Shown here: piece after piece, positions 25,022-33,902 of the stretch
Position numbering within the stretch: position 1 is the stretch's first letter
Layout: every line of letters begins with the position of its first letter
Assembly: GCF_003001675.1 (NCBI RefSeq)
Contig: NZ_PVYW01000012.1
Coordinates: 186,001-250,000 of the forward strand
Source of the DNA: Cohnella sp. SGD-V74
GTDB lineage: Bacteria > Bacillota > Bacilli > Paenibacillales > Paenibacillaceae
Length of the DNA stretch: 64,000 bases
Direction: 5' to 3'
Position numbers and translations under genes: made by a program
Notes under the pieces: generated by a model
What the model was told of the DNA's origin: nothing
What the model saw: the letters and a program-made list of their open reading frames with translations, nothing else
Database searches by the model: none

Positions 25022-25357
25022 ATGGAATTTCCGCTGTGGTGTCAAAGGGCTGTACAAGATAGAGTGGATTGTGTTGCAGCTCGCATAGTACGTCATCCTG
25101 ATATCTGCAGATTACGCGAAGAAGAAGACAAAGCGTTTCAACAACTGTTTGCTAACATGGATATAGTGAGATTGCCCGAGTTTTCGGAGTGGGAGGATAA
25201 GCATCACTGTAAGCACGCATTGATGAATGAACATCTGTACCGACAGGGCTTGCAAGACGGTATGCAACTTGCATTTGCCTTATTAAACATGCTGGATACC
25301 GACGAAATGGAGGGGGATCTACATCCGTCCTCCTCTGACAATTTAAAAGGCTCGTAA
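25022..25357 (+). CDS. Hypothetical protein downstream of the Spo0E-like gene
   Basis: 111 residues from the ATG at 25022, which follows GGAGGGAGAAGGG; an ATG at 25004 is in frame but lies within the ribosome-binding stretch. The protein is acidic and soluble, with a Cys/His-containing centre ('EFSEWEDKHHCKHALMNEHL'), then 'YRQGLQDGMQLAFALLNMLD'. I do not recognise the family; the pattern of an N-terminal domain with a QG-x-DG-x-QL helix recalls small Bacillus proteins of unknown function. It lies 28 bp after the Spo0E-like gene and is probably co-transcribed. Confidence 0.7.
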   Translation: MEFPLWCQRAVQDRVDCVAARIVRHPDICRLREEEDKAFQQLFANMDIVRLPEFSEWEDKHHCKHALMNEHLYRQGLQDGMQLAFALLNMLDTDEMEGDLHPSSSDNLKGS

Positions 25358-25370
25358 GGATTAGCTCTAC

Positions 25371-25733
25371 TTAGTCCCGCTTCTGATGCAAGGACTTCCT
25401 AAGATCGTCCCGGACGCTTCTATTCCATAGGGCAACGCCTGACCGATGCGCAGCTCTTCCGTTCAAATGTCCCGCTACAGGCGAGGTGAGGAATACAAAG
25501 ACAATGCCCAGCAGGAGCTTGGCGCTGATATGGTCCAAATACAACATGAAATAAAGAAATACTCCTGCCAGTATAAGCAAGACGCCAAGCGTTGCGCTCT
25601 TGGTTGCCGCGTGCGATCTTAGGTAGACATCAGGAAAACGAATGAGTCCGAGCACGCTGATCAGGCCGATCAGCGAACCGAGCACAATCAGGGTTCCTAT
25701 CAATACTTCAGCTGCCAGATTGATCATCTCCAT
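25371..25733 (-). CDS. mrpG: Na+/H+ antiporter subunit MrpG
   Basis: 120 residues with three helices. The MrpG/MnhG/PhaG signature 'IRFPDVYLRSHAATKSATLG' is present near residue 40. Small membrane subunit of the multi-subunit Mrp antiporter that exports Na+ in exchange for H+. Last gene of the operon; it overlaps mrpF by 26 bp. The C-terminal ~30 residues (HRSGVALWNRSVRDDLRKSL) are hydrophilic and cytoplasmic. Confidence 0.93.
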   Translation of the reverse strand: MEMINLAAEVLIGTLIVLGSLIGLISVLGLIRFPDVYLRSHAATKSATLGVLLILAGVFLYFMLYLDHISAKLLLGIVFVFLTSPVAGHLNGRAAHRSGVALWNRSVRDDLRKSLHQKRD

Positions 25734-26001
25734 ATTCCATAACCTCCCCTCTTTCTATAAAATGCGCAAATGCCGTCGTCCCGATAAAGGTGAGTATACC
25801 GATGACCAGCACGATGTCCAAATAGACTGCCGTTTTCAGCAGGACGCACAGGATGGCGACTATGGAGAGGAGCAAAATCCCTATGGTGTCCAGCGCTGCA
25901 ATTCGATCCGGTATCGAGGGGCCTTTCAATAGGCGGTACATGCATCCGAGAATCGCGAGCGACAAGAAGGTAAGGGCAATCATCAGAAAATAATCGATCA
26001 T
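25708..26001 (-). CDS. mrpF: Na+/H+ antiporter subunit MrpF
   Basis: 97 residues, three helices, with the subunit F core 'LLKGPSIPDRIAALDTIGIL' and 'FIGTTAFAHFIERGEV'. MrpF is needed for assembly and has bile-salt/Na+ efflux-related roles in some species. The start overlaps the end of mrpE by 4 bp. Confidence 0.93.
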   Translation of the reverse strand: MIDYFLMIALTFLSLAILGCMYRLLKGPSIPDRIAALDTIGILLLSIVAILCVLLKTAVYLDIVLVIGILTFIGTTAFAHFIERGEVMEYGDDQSGS

Positions 26002-26477
26002 GATCTTGTCACCTCCATGATGGCTTTTTCAAAAGAATCTTTAAGTTGTTTGGAGAGCTTTTCTGCATCTTGAATATCCATGGCATGAATGTACAACGTC
26101 CGATTATCAGCAGATACGTCCAAAGTAAGCGTGCCAGGTGTCAGGCAGATGAGGCAGGAAAGCAGGGTGATTTCCCAATTTGATTTCAATTCCGTGTTGT
26201 ATTCGATAATACCCGGGCGCATGGTGAATTGAGGCTTTAGAACATGCTTGATGACCTCGAAACTGGACAGGAATAATTCTTTATTAAAAAGCGCAAGCAG
26301 CTTAAGAATTTTCCAAACCTTCTGGATATAGAACTCATGAGACCAATAGCGCCGAAATAATCCAATGAGAACAATGCCTAACAAATAACCGATAACAAAC
26401 TGCAAGTTCGACCATACGCCGTTCAGAAATGTCCATGTGAACGCAATAACTAAATTCAACAGAATTTGCAGCGCCAT
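25998..26477 (-). CDS. mrpE: Na+/H+ antiporter subunit MrpE
   Basis: 159 residues. N-terminal helices 'LVIAFTWTFLNGVWS' and 'VIGYLLGIVLIGLFRRYW' are followed by the cytoplasmic domain with 'CLICLTPGTLTLDVSADNRT' and 'LYIHAMDI', the family hallmark. The start is 1 bp after the mrpD stop. Confidence 0.93.
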   Translation of the reverse strand: MALQILLNLVIAFTWTFLNGVWSNLQFVIGYLLGIVLIGLFRRYWSHEFYIQKVWKILKLLALFNKELFLSSFEVIKHVLKPQFTMRPGIIEYNTELKSNWEITLLSCLICLTPGTLTLDVSADNRTLYIHAMDIQDAEKLSKQLKDSFEKAIMEVTRS

Positions 26478-26478
26478 T

Positions 26479-27963
26479 TTATCTGCTCCTTAATATGGCA
26501 TCAATGTAATCCGCAGGCTGAACAAGGATATCCCCTGCCATGGATACCCACCCATATACGTATTCTGAACCGAAGCCTACGCCGATAACCAGCACACTTA
26601 ATGCAATAGCGGGCATTAGGGACTTGTTGGGAATGACGGGCGGTTGTTCTCTAATCTCGGTTCTCTCTCCCCAAAAGGCACTTGCGAATATACGAATCAG
26701 GGAGTAAAGCACAATCAGGCTTGAAGCGAGAGCGACAGCGGACAACCCGTAATATTCTTCTCCCAAGCTTCCTCGAAGCAGAAGGAATTTGCCGGGGAAG
26801 CCGCTAAACGGGGGAATACCCGCTATCGCTAATCCGGTTATAAAAAAGAGGCCGCCCATTAACGGGTAACTCCTGATTAGTCCGCCCATCTGTTTCAAGC
26901 TGGAGGTTCCAGAAGCCTGTACGATCAGTCCGCCCAGAATAAACAGCAGCGCCTTAGCCAACATATCGTGAATAAGGTAAAACACGACTCCATCCAGCGC
27001 ATCCTTGGACGAGACAGCCAGACCCATCGCCAGAAAGCCAACGCTGATCACTACGTTGTAATTCATAATGCGCCGAATGTCGTCATACGCCACTGCACCG
27101 AACGCCCCGAGCAGCATAGTCGCGATGGCCATCCATTGAAACCAGTTGTGAACATCGATTTGGTCTGTATGAAAGATTAGGGTAAACGTCCGAATCAGAG
27201 CATACAGACCCACTTTGGTCAGCAGTGCCGCAAATAACGCTGTAATAGCAGCCGGCGGAGCGCTGTATGATCCCGGCAGCCAGAAAAACAAGAACAAACC
27301 GGCTTTTAATGAAAAGACAATCATAAACAGCAGAGCAATCACAGTCAGAATAGTACCTTGACCTGCCTCCGCGATTTTCAGCGACAAGTCGGCCATGTTT
27401 AATGTGCCTACTACGCCGTACACGTAAGCGACTGCTGCGACAAACAGCGTTGAGGACAAAATATTGATCAGAATATATTTGAGCGTTTCACGAAGCTGAC
27501 GCTGGGTGCCCCCCAATACAATTAAGGCATAGGAGGAGATAAGCATAACCTCAAAGCAGACGAACAGATTAAACAAATCGCCAGTCAGGAAAGAACCATT
27601 GACGCCGACAAGCAGAAACTGAAAGAAGGGATAATAGTAATGGCGTTCCCTTTCTTCTCTAATTGATCCGAAGGAATAAAGCAAACAGCATGCGGCGACG
27701 ATCGCGGTCGTGAGAGTCAACAACGCTGCAAACATATCGGCAACAAATGCAATGCCGTAGGGAGGCAGCCAACCTCCCATGTGAAGCACTTGAGCGCCTT
27801 CGGAGCGGACCTGCATGACAAGGCAGCATGAGACGACAGCGCCGAGCAGGATTCCAATCATACTGACCCATCGCTGGAGTATGATCCGATTCTTCATAAA
27901 TAGAAGGATGACGGCTGTGCACAGAGGGATCAGCAACGGAAGAACAAGCAGGTTATTGCTCAT
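26479..27963 (-). CDS. mrpD: Na+/H+ antiporter subunit MrpD
   Basis: 494 residues, about 14 helices, homologous to NuoM/NuoN of complex I. Conserved charged residues of the proton channel are in 'LFVCFEVMLISSYALIVLGG', in 'KAGLFLFFWLPGSYSAPPAA' and 'ALLTKVGLYALIRTF', and in 'HDMLAKALLFILGGL'. Overlaps mrpC by 11 bp. Together with MrpA it forms the ion-translocating part of the antiporter. Confidence 0.95.
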   Translation of the reverse strand: MSNNLLVLPLLIPLCTAVILLFMKNRIILQRWVSMIGILLGAVVSCCLVMQVRSEGAQVLHMGGWLPPYGIAFVADMFAALLTLTTAIVAACCLLYSFGSIREERERHYYYPFFQFLLVGVNGSFLTGDLFNLFVCFEVMLISSYALIVLGGTQRQLRETLKYILINILSSTLFVAAVAYVYGVVGTLNMADLSLKIAEAGQGTILTVIALLFMIVFSLKAGLFLFFWLPGSYSAPPAAITALFAALLTKVGLYALIRTFTLIFHTDQIDVHNWFQWMAIATMLLGAFGAVAYDDIRRIMNYNVVISVGFLAMGLAVSSKDALDGVVFYLIHDMLAKALLFILGGLIVQASGTSSLKQMGGLIRSYPLMGGLFFITGLAIAGIPPFSGFPGKFLLLRGSLGEEYYGLSAVALASSLIVLYSLIRIFASAFWGERTEIREQPPVIPNKSLMPAIALSVLVIGVGFGSEYVYGWVSMAGDILVQPADYIDAILRSR

Positions 27964-28294
27964 CGTCTTGCCCCCTCAGTTGCTCCATATCGTCTGTTCC
28001 CAGCTTCTGATAAGCTTTGTAGGCCAAGACAAAGAAGAAGGAGGTCACTCCAAAGCTTATGACGATCGAAGTCAAGATGAGCGCTTGAGGCAAAGGATCG
28101 ACATAGGCTGCCGCTTTCTCTCCAAGCAATGGAGCAGCCCCTGTTTTCAACCGAGACATCGTTAATAACAACAGGTGAACGCCATGCGTGAGCAGAGAGG
28201 TTCCCAGAATGATTCGAAGCAGGCTTCGGGTCAAGATAAGATATACGCCTACCGCGAATAGAACTCCGATGGATAAGGACATATATAGTTCCAT
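27953..28294 (-). CDS. mrpC: Na+/H+ antiporter subunit MrpC
   Basis: 113 residues, three helices, NuoK-like. The motif 'LRIILGTSLLTHGVHLLLLT' is typical of MnhC/MrpC, and 'DPLPQALILTSIVISFGVTS' contains the buried residues shared with NuoK. The start is 2 bp after mrpAB; GGGAGGGA stands 9-10 nt before ATG. Confidence 0.94.
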   Translation of the reverse strand: MELYMSLSIGVLFAVGVYLILTRSLLRIILGTSLLTHGVHLLLLTMSRLKTGAAPLLGEKAAAYVDPLPQALILTSIVISFGVTSFFFVLAYKAYQKLGTDDMEQLRGQDDEQ

Positions 28295-28296
28295 CG

Positions 28297-31170
28297 CTAT
28301 TTATCCCTCCCGATTTCAAGAATGATCGTCATTGTAATGCCCACTACGGTCATGAAGACGCCAAGATCGAAAAGAACCGCCGTTGCAAGTTCCGTTTCGC
28401 CTAGAAGCGGCAGGTTGAAATAGCCATAGGAATGGCTAAGGAATGGAACTTCAAATACGAAAGAGCCGATTCCTGTTAAAATGGCTACGAGCAAGCCGAA
28501 TGCGGTCAGCTTTTTGAAATCCAGAGGGATAACCTCTCGCATGGTTTGGATGCCGTAGGCCATAGTCAAGAGGATGAGCGAGGCTGCGGTTAGTAGAGCT
28601 CCGATGAATCCGCCTCCCGGGTTGTGGTGCCCCGCAAAAAACAGATACAACGCAAGGGTCAATATGATAAATATGACGAATCTGGAGATCATTTGTAAAA
28701 TAACATTGTTGCTTTTCACTTGCTGAAAGGGCTGCAAACGCGTATCCGGGACCGCAGCATCGCCTGCACGTTCTGCTTGGGCCCCCATACTGAGACGGAT
28801 CAAGGCGTAGATGCCAAAAGAGGCAATTCCCAAAACGACAATTTCAAGCATCGTGTCGAATCCGCGGAAATCGACAAGAATGACATTGACGACGTTTTTC
28901 CCGCCGGCCATCTCGTAGCTGTATTTCAAATAATAGTCGGAAATGGATTCGAATAGTTTGCTGTCGCTGACTTTCAGCGAGATTAGCGTCATGATGATGC
29001 CGACGCTTCCCGCTATCACTACGTTGGTCACTCTAAATGAGCGCTTCGTTGCTTCGCGTTTTAACTTGGGCAGGTGGAAGAAACAGAGCAGGAACAACGC
29101 AACCGAGACTGTTTCTACGATCATTTGGGTCAGAGCCAAATCCGGCGCCCTGAAAATAACGAAAAACAAGGTGATCATATAACCGGCAGCGCCTGTCAGG
29201 ATGATGGCTATCATTCTTGATTTGGCAAAAGGAATGGCGAGAACCGCGATAATTAGCACGAGGTTAATCACCATTTCGTATACGGATACCGGTGAAAAAC
29301 GCGAGAAATCCATGCTCACCGAATCCGTGCGGTATAGTGTCCATCCTAACGAGAGGATGAAGAAAATAAATACATAGATCAAATAGTGCCGGATAGAGCC
29401 CGTCATGTAGCGATTCGTTAGTCGGCGAGATCCGTCATGAAGCAATTTAAGACCGCTGTCGTAAGCACGGTTAAGAGAGGTTCCGTTAAATAGCGGTTGA
29501 TTAAGCGGCCGCAATCTGCGATGAGCGGCATACACGAAACTCCCAACCGCTACGACCCCAATCGTCATAAACAGCTCCGGCGTCCAGCCATGCCATATAC
29601 GGATGGAAACGTCAAACTTTTCGCCTGAAAGCAGAAGTCCCGGATGAATAGCGGCCATAGCCGGTTCAATGAGCGAATACGACAGCAGGTTTGGAAATAG
29701 ACCGAATACGACTGCCAATGAAGCGAGTATGACAGGAGAAAGCAGCATTCCCGTGGGGGCTTCGTGAGGCGATTTTTCCAATTTCTCAAATTGAGGACGT
29801 CCGCTAAACGTTCTGAGAAGCAAGATCATGCTGTAAGCGAAAGTAAAGACGCTGGCAATCCAAGCCACTACCGGAAAGAGGACTCCTATGGATTGCATAT
29901 TCATGAAGTCCAGGCTCATTATGGACAACAGCGCGGTATAGAACATCTCTTTACTGAGAAAGCCGTTAAACGGCGGCAGTCCCGCCATGGAAAAGGTCCC
30001 GATAAGCGCGATTGAAAACGTAATAGGCATGACAGACAGCAGACCGCCCAGCTTGCGAATATTGCGGGTCCCCGTTTCATGATCCACAATGCCGACAACC
30101 ATAAACAATGCGCCTTTAAATATAGCGTGGTTGATGAGATGGAAGATGGCGGCCAGCGTCGCTTTTGTATAAAGCAAGCCTCCATGAGCACCGGAGTAGA
30201 ATGCAGCGGCGGAGCCCATTCCAAGCAAGCTCATGATTAAGCCCAGTTGACTGATCGTCGAGAAAGCGAGCAACGCTTTTAAATCCGTCTGCTTCATCGC
30301 GCGATAGGAACCGTACAGCAAGGTTGCGATTCCAACGGCGGATACCAGCCAGAACCAGAGCGCGTTTCCTGCAAATACAGGGCTTAATCGTGCAACCAGG
30401 TAGATACCTGCCTTTACCATTGTGGCCGAGTGAAGATAGGCGCTGACAGGCGTGGGAGCTTCCATGGCGTCCGGAAGCCAGATATGAAAAGGAAATTGAG
30501 CCGATTTGGTGAAAGCCCCCAGCAAGATGAGCAGCAGGGTCGGAACAAACAAGGAATGCTCCAAGAGCGCATCTGCACCGGCAATGATTTCCCTGACGCT
30601 TAATGTGCCGGACATGAGATACAGCAGGATAAAACCGGCTAGCATCGCTAACCCGCCCAATACGGTAATCAGCAGCGATTTGAAAGCGCCGTATTTGGAT
30701 TTTTCTCTTTTGTGCCAGAACGCAATCAACAAAAAAGAGGAAATGCTGGTCAGTTCCCAAAAACCGTAAAGAACGATTAAATTATCCGACAATACGACAC
30801 CGAGCATCGCGCCCATAAAGAGCAACAAGTAGGCGTAAAAGGGAAGGAGCGCTTCCTTGGTTTTGTCCAGATAGAAGATGGAATACAGAACAACCAAAGA
30901 TCCGATCCCGCTTATCAGCAGAGCGAACAATAAGGCCAACCCATCTAACAGCACTGTGAACTGAACGCCTAACGACGGCATCCAGGGAATTGTGCTTTGG
31001 AAGGTTTCTCCGGATTGTATGGCAGGCAGCTGCAACAGAAAGTAAACAAACAATACAACGGGAACGGGAAGGACAAGCCAACCCGTATGAAAAGGCTGCC
31101 GCAATTTATGCAATACAGCGATCATTGCAGCAACGAAGAGCGGCAAGATAATGGCAACGTGCAGCAGCAA
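28297..31170 (-). CDS. mrpA: Na+/H+ antiporter MrpA-MrpB fusion subunit
   Basis: 957 residues from TTG at 31170, which follows GAGGAGG by 9 nt; the upstream in-frame ATG at 31221 has no ribosome binding site. Residues 1-~800 are MrpA (NuoL-like: 'VLYGFWELTSISSFLLIAFW', 'KSAQFPFHIWLPDAMEAPTP' followed by VSAYLHSATMVKAGIYL, 'LINHAIFKGALFMVVGIVDH'). The last ~140 residues are MrpB ('GHHNPGGGFIGALLTAASLI', 'GLLVAILTGIGSF', 'VLFDLGVFMTVVGITMTIIL'). Bacillus and Staphylococcus encode these as two genes; the A-B fusion is the arrangement of group-2 mrp operons. First gene of a six-gene operon for Na+ and alkali tolerance. Confidence 0.94.
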   Translation of the reverse strand: MLLHVAIILPLFVAAMIAVLHKLRQPFHTGWLVLPVPVVLFVYFLLQLPAIQSGETFQSTIPWMPSLGVQFTVLLDGLALLFALLISGIGSLVVLYSIFYLDKTKEALLPFYAYLLLFMGAMLGVVLSDNLIVLYGFWELTSISSFLLIAFWHKREKSKYGAFKSLLITVLGGLAMLAGFILLYLMSGTLSVREIIAGADALLEHSLFVPTLLLILLGAFTKSAQFPFHIWLPDAMEAPTPVSAYLHSATMVKAGIYLVARLSPVFAGNALWFWLVSAVGIATLLYGSYRAMKQTDLKALLAFSTISQLGLIMSLLGMGSAAAFYSGAHGGLLYTKATLAAIFHLINHAIFKGALFMVVGIVDHETGTRNIRKLGGLLSVMPITFSIALIGTFSMAGLPPFNGFLSKEMFYTALLSIMSLDFMNMQSIGVLFPVVAWIASVFTFAYSMILLLRTFSGRPQFEKLEKSPHEAPTGMLLSPVILASLAVVFGLFPNLLSYSLIEPAMAAIHPGLLLSGEKFDVSIRIWHGWTPELFMTIGVVAVGSFVYAAHRRLRPLNQPLFNGTSLNRAYDSGLKLLHDGSRRLTNRYMTGSIRHYLIYVFIFFILSLGWTLYRTDSVSMDFSRFSPVSVYEMVINLVLIIAVLAIPFAKSRMIAIILTGAAGYMITLFFVIFRAPDLALTQMIVETVSVALFLLCFFHLPKLKREATKRSFRVTNVVIAGSVGIIMTLISLKVSDSKLFESISDYYLKYSYEMAGGKNVVNVILVDFRGFDTMLEIVVLGIASFGIYALIRLSMGAQAERAGDAAVPDTRLQPFQQVKSNNVILQMISRFVIFIILTLALYLFFAGHHNPGGGFIGALLTAASLILLTMAYGIQTMREVIPLDFKKLTAFGLLVAILTGIGSFVFEVPFLSHSYGYFNLPLLGETELATAVLFDLGVFMTVVGITMTIILEIGRDK

Positions 31171-31234
31171 CGTTCGTTTCCTCCTCAATGGCAAATGAAA
31201 GTCTACACGTATCATTTCCAAAAAAATGCAAAAA

Positions 31235-31326
31235 GAGCCCGCTGTGGCAGGCTCCTCCGAAAGAAAAGTATCCGATTTTGTTTAACGCTATTCTCAATAG
31301 TAGCGTGGGACCAGGCGATTTGTCAA
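31235..31326 (-). promoter_or_regulatory. mrp promoter and leader terminator (attenuator-like)
   Basis: On the minus strand, TTGACA (31321-31326), 18-bp spacer, TACTAT (31297-31302), then a ~35-nt leader, then GGAGGAGCCTGCCAC and a hairpin GAGCCTGC-caca-GCGGGCTC (31235-31254) followed by TTTTTG. A terminator this close to the promoter, before mrpA, implies premature termination controlled by an unknown signal. The same terminator block recurs at 31943-31972. I recognise no known riboswitch core. Confidence 0.65.
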
Positions 31327-31383
31327 ACAGAGAATGGATGCGTGTATTTAGGCAACACTTATTAGCTGAAGAGGTGAACCCTT

Positions 31384-31626
31384 GTGCTAATAAGAAAAAT
31401 AGGGATCTGCGCATCGCTTTTCCTTCTACTTGTGTTGCTTGGGGTGTTTCTGTCCAATATCCAGTCGGAACATAAGCGGCTTCAATACATTGAACCAAGA
31501 AGCGGGACTACGCTGTATTCTGTATATCAGACCCCGGACGGCAACGGTTATACAGCTCCGTATGTGCCATTCCAACCACGTGAATACGTTCGAATTGCAA
31601 AGCGGACGGTTTCGAATCGAAATTAA
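31384..31626 (+). CDS. Small membrane-anchored or secreted protein, hypothetical
   Basis: 80 residues from a GTG start with GAGGTG 7 nt upstream. One N-terminal hydrophobic helix (IGICASLFLLLVLLGVFL) precedes a short polar outer part with 'TTLYSVYQTPDGNGYTAPYV'. It may be an exported small protein; no family recognised. It is divergent from the mrp operon, starting 58 bp beyond the mrp -35. Confidence 0.5.
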   Translation: MLIRKIGICASLFLLLVLLGVFLSNIQSEHKRLQYIEPRSGTTLYSVYQTPDGNGYTAPYVPFQPREYVRIAKRTVSNRN

Positions 31627-31662
31627 CTGGAGAATTTGTATGTTATATAATATTTTGATCGG

Positions 31663-31839
31663 TTGCTGTACAGTTTGATTACTACTTTGTTGGAATACAT
31701 TGCTTTTCTAACCAAGATCGTATCTTACGGGAATAACTGGACGATCGGATGGACCTATATTTCCTATCTGCTGGCTTTTAGTTGCATTGCCACCTATGCC
31801 AGATTGCTACGTATATTTATTAACCCTTTGTTGCGTTAA
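31663..31839 (+). CDS. Possible small membrane-protein fragment
   Basis: A frame of 58 codons from TTG at 31663 encodes two hydrophobic segments ('LITTLLEYIAFLTKIVS' and 'WTYISYLLAFSCIATYARLL') and ends INPLLR. There is no good ribosome binding site, and a stop lies just before TTG, so this may be the 3' remnant of a lost membrane-protein gene. Otherwise 31627-31885 shows nothing that I can name. Confidence 0.3.
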   Translation: MLYSLITTLLEYIAFLTKIVSYGNNWTIGWTYISYLLAFSCIATYARLLRIFINPLLR

Positions 31840-31885
31840 TCTAGAGATGTAAATTTACCTTTTGATTTTGAATTCCGGGAGATCG

Positions 31886-31972
31886 TTTACTTTTTATGTC
31901 ACACAACTTATAATCGAGTTAAAACTTGATATGGGTATATCTGGAGGAGCCTGCCACCAACGGGCTCTTTTT
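31886..31972 (+). promoter_or_regulatory. Leader with promoter-proximal terminator, paralogous to the mrp leader
   Basis: TTTACT (31886-31891), 17-bp spacer, TATAAT (31909-31914). About 30 nt later comes GGAGGAGCCTGCCAC, then a hairpin GAGCCTG/CGGGCTC (31947-31967) and TTTTTG. The block GGAGGAGCCTGCCAC...CGGGCTCTTTTTG and the preceding GTTAAA are shared with the mrp leader (31235-31302, minus strand). It may be an attenuator for the gene at 32012 or a ~60-nt small RNA. Confidence 0.6.
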
Positions 31973-32011
31973 GTCTTTTTCTGACAATCAATCACAAACG
32001 AGGTGCGTAAC

Positions 32012-32296
32012 ATGCTAAGGTATTGCTACGATCAAAGCGCTGTACGGATCACAGAATCGCCTAACGAAAACGATATTGAGTTTCACATCCGGATTTTGCT
32101 TGAAGAGCCCCTGTACCTGGATGGAATTCAGCTAATCAAGAAGAAATACGAGCGAAACGGAGTGGACACAAAGGTATTATTTTACGCGAACTACGATCGT
32201 GAATATCGAGCTATTGTGCACAGGGATCATTATGCGTATTTCATCATTGAACTGATGAAACATCAATTGCTGAGAAGCGTGGAGTGGACGACTTAA
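32012..32296 (+). CDS. Hypothetical small protein
   Basis: 94 residues from ATG 32012, with GAGGTG 7 nt upstream; the in-frame GTG at 32003 lies inside that site. The protein is soluble and mixed in charge, with segments 'NDIEFHIRILLEEPLYLDGI' and 'FYANYDREYRAIVHRDHYAY'. I recognise no family. It sits after the terminator-containing leader at 31886-31972 and 45 bp before an ABC exporter operon, so it could be read through into that operon. Its possible link with mrp-type control is the shared leader only. Confidence 0.6.
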   Translation: MLRYCYDQSAVRITESPNENDIEFHIRILLEEPLYLDGIQLIKKKYERNGVDTKVLFYANYDREYRAIVHRDHYAYFIIELMKHQLLRSVEWTT

Positions 32297-32340
32297 TTAT
32301 TTCACTGGCTATAGCACGGTAGGCCAAGGAGGGATGAGCG

Positions 32341-33195
32341 ATGATCCAGGTAAAGGAGCTTAAATACACTTATCCGAGAAAGAAACAGCAGACATTGCGT
32401 GGACTCGATTTCGAGATTGGAGCAGGGGAGGTATTCGGATTTCTGGGTCCGTCCGGTGCGGGGAAAAGTACGATTCAAAACATATTGGTCGGCAAATTGC
32501 AAAATTACGAAGGCGCTGTACACGTTTTTGGCCAAGAGATGAAAAAGGCAGGTGTCGACTATTATGAGCGCATTGGCGTTTCGTTCGAATTTCCGAATTT
32601 TTACGGTCGATTCACCGCATTGGAGAACTTGAATCACTTTCGCTCTTTATATCGAAATCGGGATGCCGAGCCGATGGCATTACTCGAAAGCGTCGGAATG
32701 TCGCAAGCGGCTCATACGAAGGTAGAACAGTTTTCAAAAGGGATGAAAATGCGTCTCAACTATTGTCGCGCGGTGCTGAATGACCCGGAGATCCTGTTTT
32801 TGGATGAGCCGACTTCCGGACTTGACCCGGTGAATACGGCTATGCTGAAACGTTTGATTCTTCAGCGCAAGGAAGCGGGGACTACGGTATTAATTACAAC
32901 TCATAATATGCAGGCTGCCGAGGAACTCTGCGACCGGGTAGCCTTTATTGTCGATGGCGAAATCAAACGGATCGATACGCCGCATAATCTGAAACTGCGG
33001 GGCGGAGAGCGAAAAGTAAGAGTGGAATATGAGGGCGATCAAGGCCGGTCGAGCGAAGACTTTGCACTGGACGGAATAGGAGACGATGCCCGTTTTTTGG
33101 AATTGCTCCGCTATCGTCAAATTATCACCATGCATACTTTGGAAGCTTCCATGGATCAAATTTTTATCGATGTGACGGGGAGAAGCTTGGTATGA
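32341..33195 (+). CDS. ABC exporter ATP-binding protein
   Basis: 284 residues. Walker A 'GFLGPSGAGKSTIQNILVG', signature 'VEQFSKGMKMRLNYCRAVL', Walker B 'ILFLDEPTSGLDPVNTAM' and the switch His in 'LITTHNMQAAEEL' are intact. An ATG follows GGAGG. It is the first of three overlapping genes that make an ABC-2 exporter with two different permease subunits, an arrangement often annotated as fluoroquinolone or drug export; the substrate is unproven. Confidence 0.92.
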   Translation: MIQVKELKYTYPRKKQQTLRGLDFEIGAGEVFGFLGPSGAGKSTIQNILVGKLQNYEGAVHVFGQEMKKAGVDYYERIGVSFEFPNFYGRFTALENLNHFRSLYRNRDAEPMALLESVGMSQAAHTKVEQFSKGMKMRLNYCRAVLNDPEILFLDEPTSGLDPVNTAMLKRLILQRKEAGTTVLITTHNMQAAEELCDRVAFIVDGEIKRIDTPHNLKLRGGERKVRVEYEGDQGRSSEDFALDGIGDDARFLELLRYRQIITMHTLEASMDQIFIDVTGRSLV

Positions 33196-33902
33196 GAATG
33201 TGGAGGATGTTCCTGTTTGACATACGCTTTCAATGGAAGCATGGCTTTTATCTTATCTATTCGTTGATCTGCATCGTCTATTTCGGAATTTTGTATTTCG
33301 TTCATGAGGACTACGTAGAGAAATCATTGATTTTGTTGACTTTCTCCGATCCGAGCGCGCTTGGTCTGCTTTTTGCCGGGGGGATTATTTTGCTTGAACG
33401 GGGACAAGGGGTGATGGGCAGCTTGTTCGCAACTCCGGTCAGGATCAGGGAATACGTCTTGGCGAAATGCCTGTCTCTCAGCTGTCTGTCCGTTCTGGCA
33501 GCGTATGCGATCCACCTCCCCATTGGAGGATGGCCGGTATCGCCTGTGCATTTTACTATCGGAGTTGCATTAACCTCCTCTTTCTTTACCCTGATTGGTA
33601 TATGGACCGCTGTTCAATGCCGCTCGATCAACTCGTTCATTCTCTTGACGCAGCTTTATGTGCTTCCCTTTGTTTTGCCGCTTGCCGGATACTTGGATTG
33701 GATGCATTCTCCGTTCATGGCTCTGCTGCCTACGCATGGAACGTTGATTTTGCTGGATGGCGCGATCCGGGTTGTGGGGTGGCAGGAAACGATCTATGCC
33801 ATCCTCAGCCTGGTCTTATGGATAGGGGGATTCGGCTGGCTGACCAATCGGGCTGTGTTGGGGACTGTAAGGAAGCTGGACGGAGGAAAAAGCCATGAAT
33901 AG
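33192..33902 (+). CDS. ABC-2 exporter permease subunit 1
   Basis: 236 residues, six hydrophobic helices; it starts within the ATPase stop (ATGA overlap). The region 'LLFAGGIILLERGQGVMGSL' followed by FATPVRIREYVLAKC is the coupling-helix region of ABC-2 permeases. It overlaps the next permease gene by 8 bp, so the three proteins are translated together. The substrate is unknown. Confidence 0.82.
   Translation: MRMWRMFLFDIRFQWKHGFYLIYSLICIVYFGILYFVHEDYVEKSLILLTFSDPSALGLLFAGGIILLERGQGVMGSLFATPVRIREYVLAKCLSLSCLSVLAAYAIHLPIGGWPVSPVHFTIGVALTSSFFTLIGIWTAVQCRSINSFILLTQLYVLPFVLPLAGYLDWMHSPFMALLPTHGTLILLDGAIRVVGWQETIYAILSLVLWIGGFGWLTNRAVLGTVRKLDGGKSHE

Noticed and set aside
31235..31302. Known Na+, Li+ or Mg2+ riboswitch in the mrp leader
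   Set aside because: The leader is only ~35 nt before the terminator and shows no conserved core that I can match; only an attenuator-like call is made.
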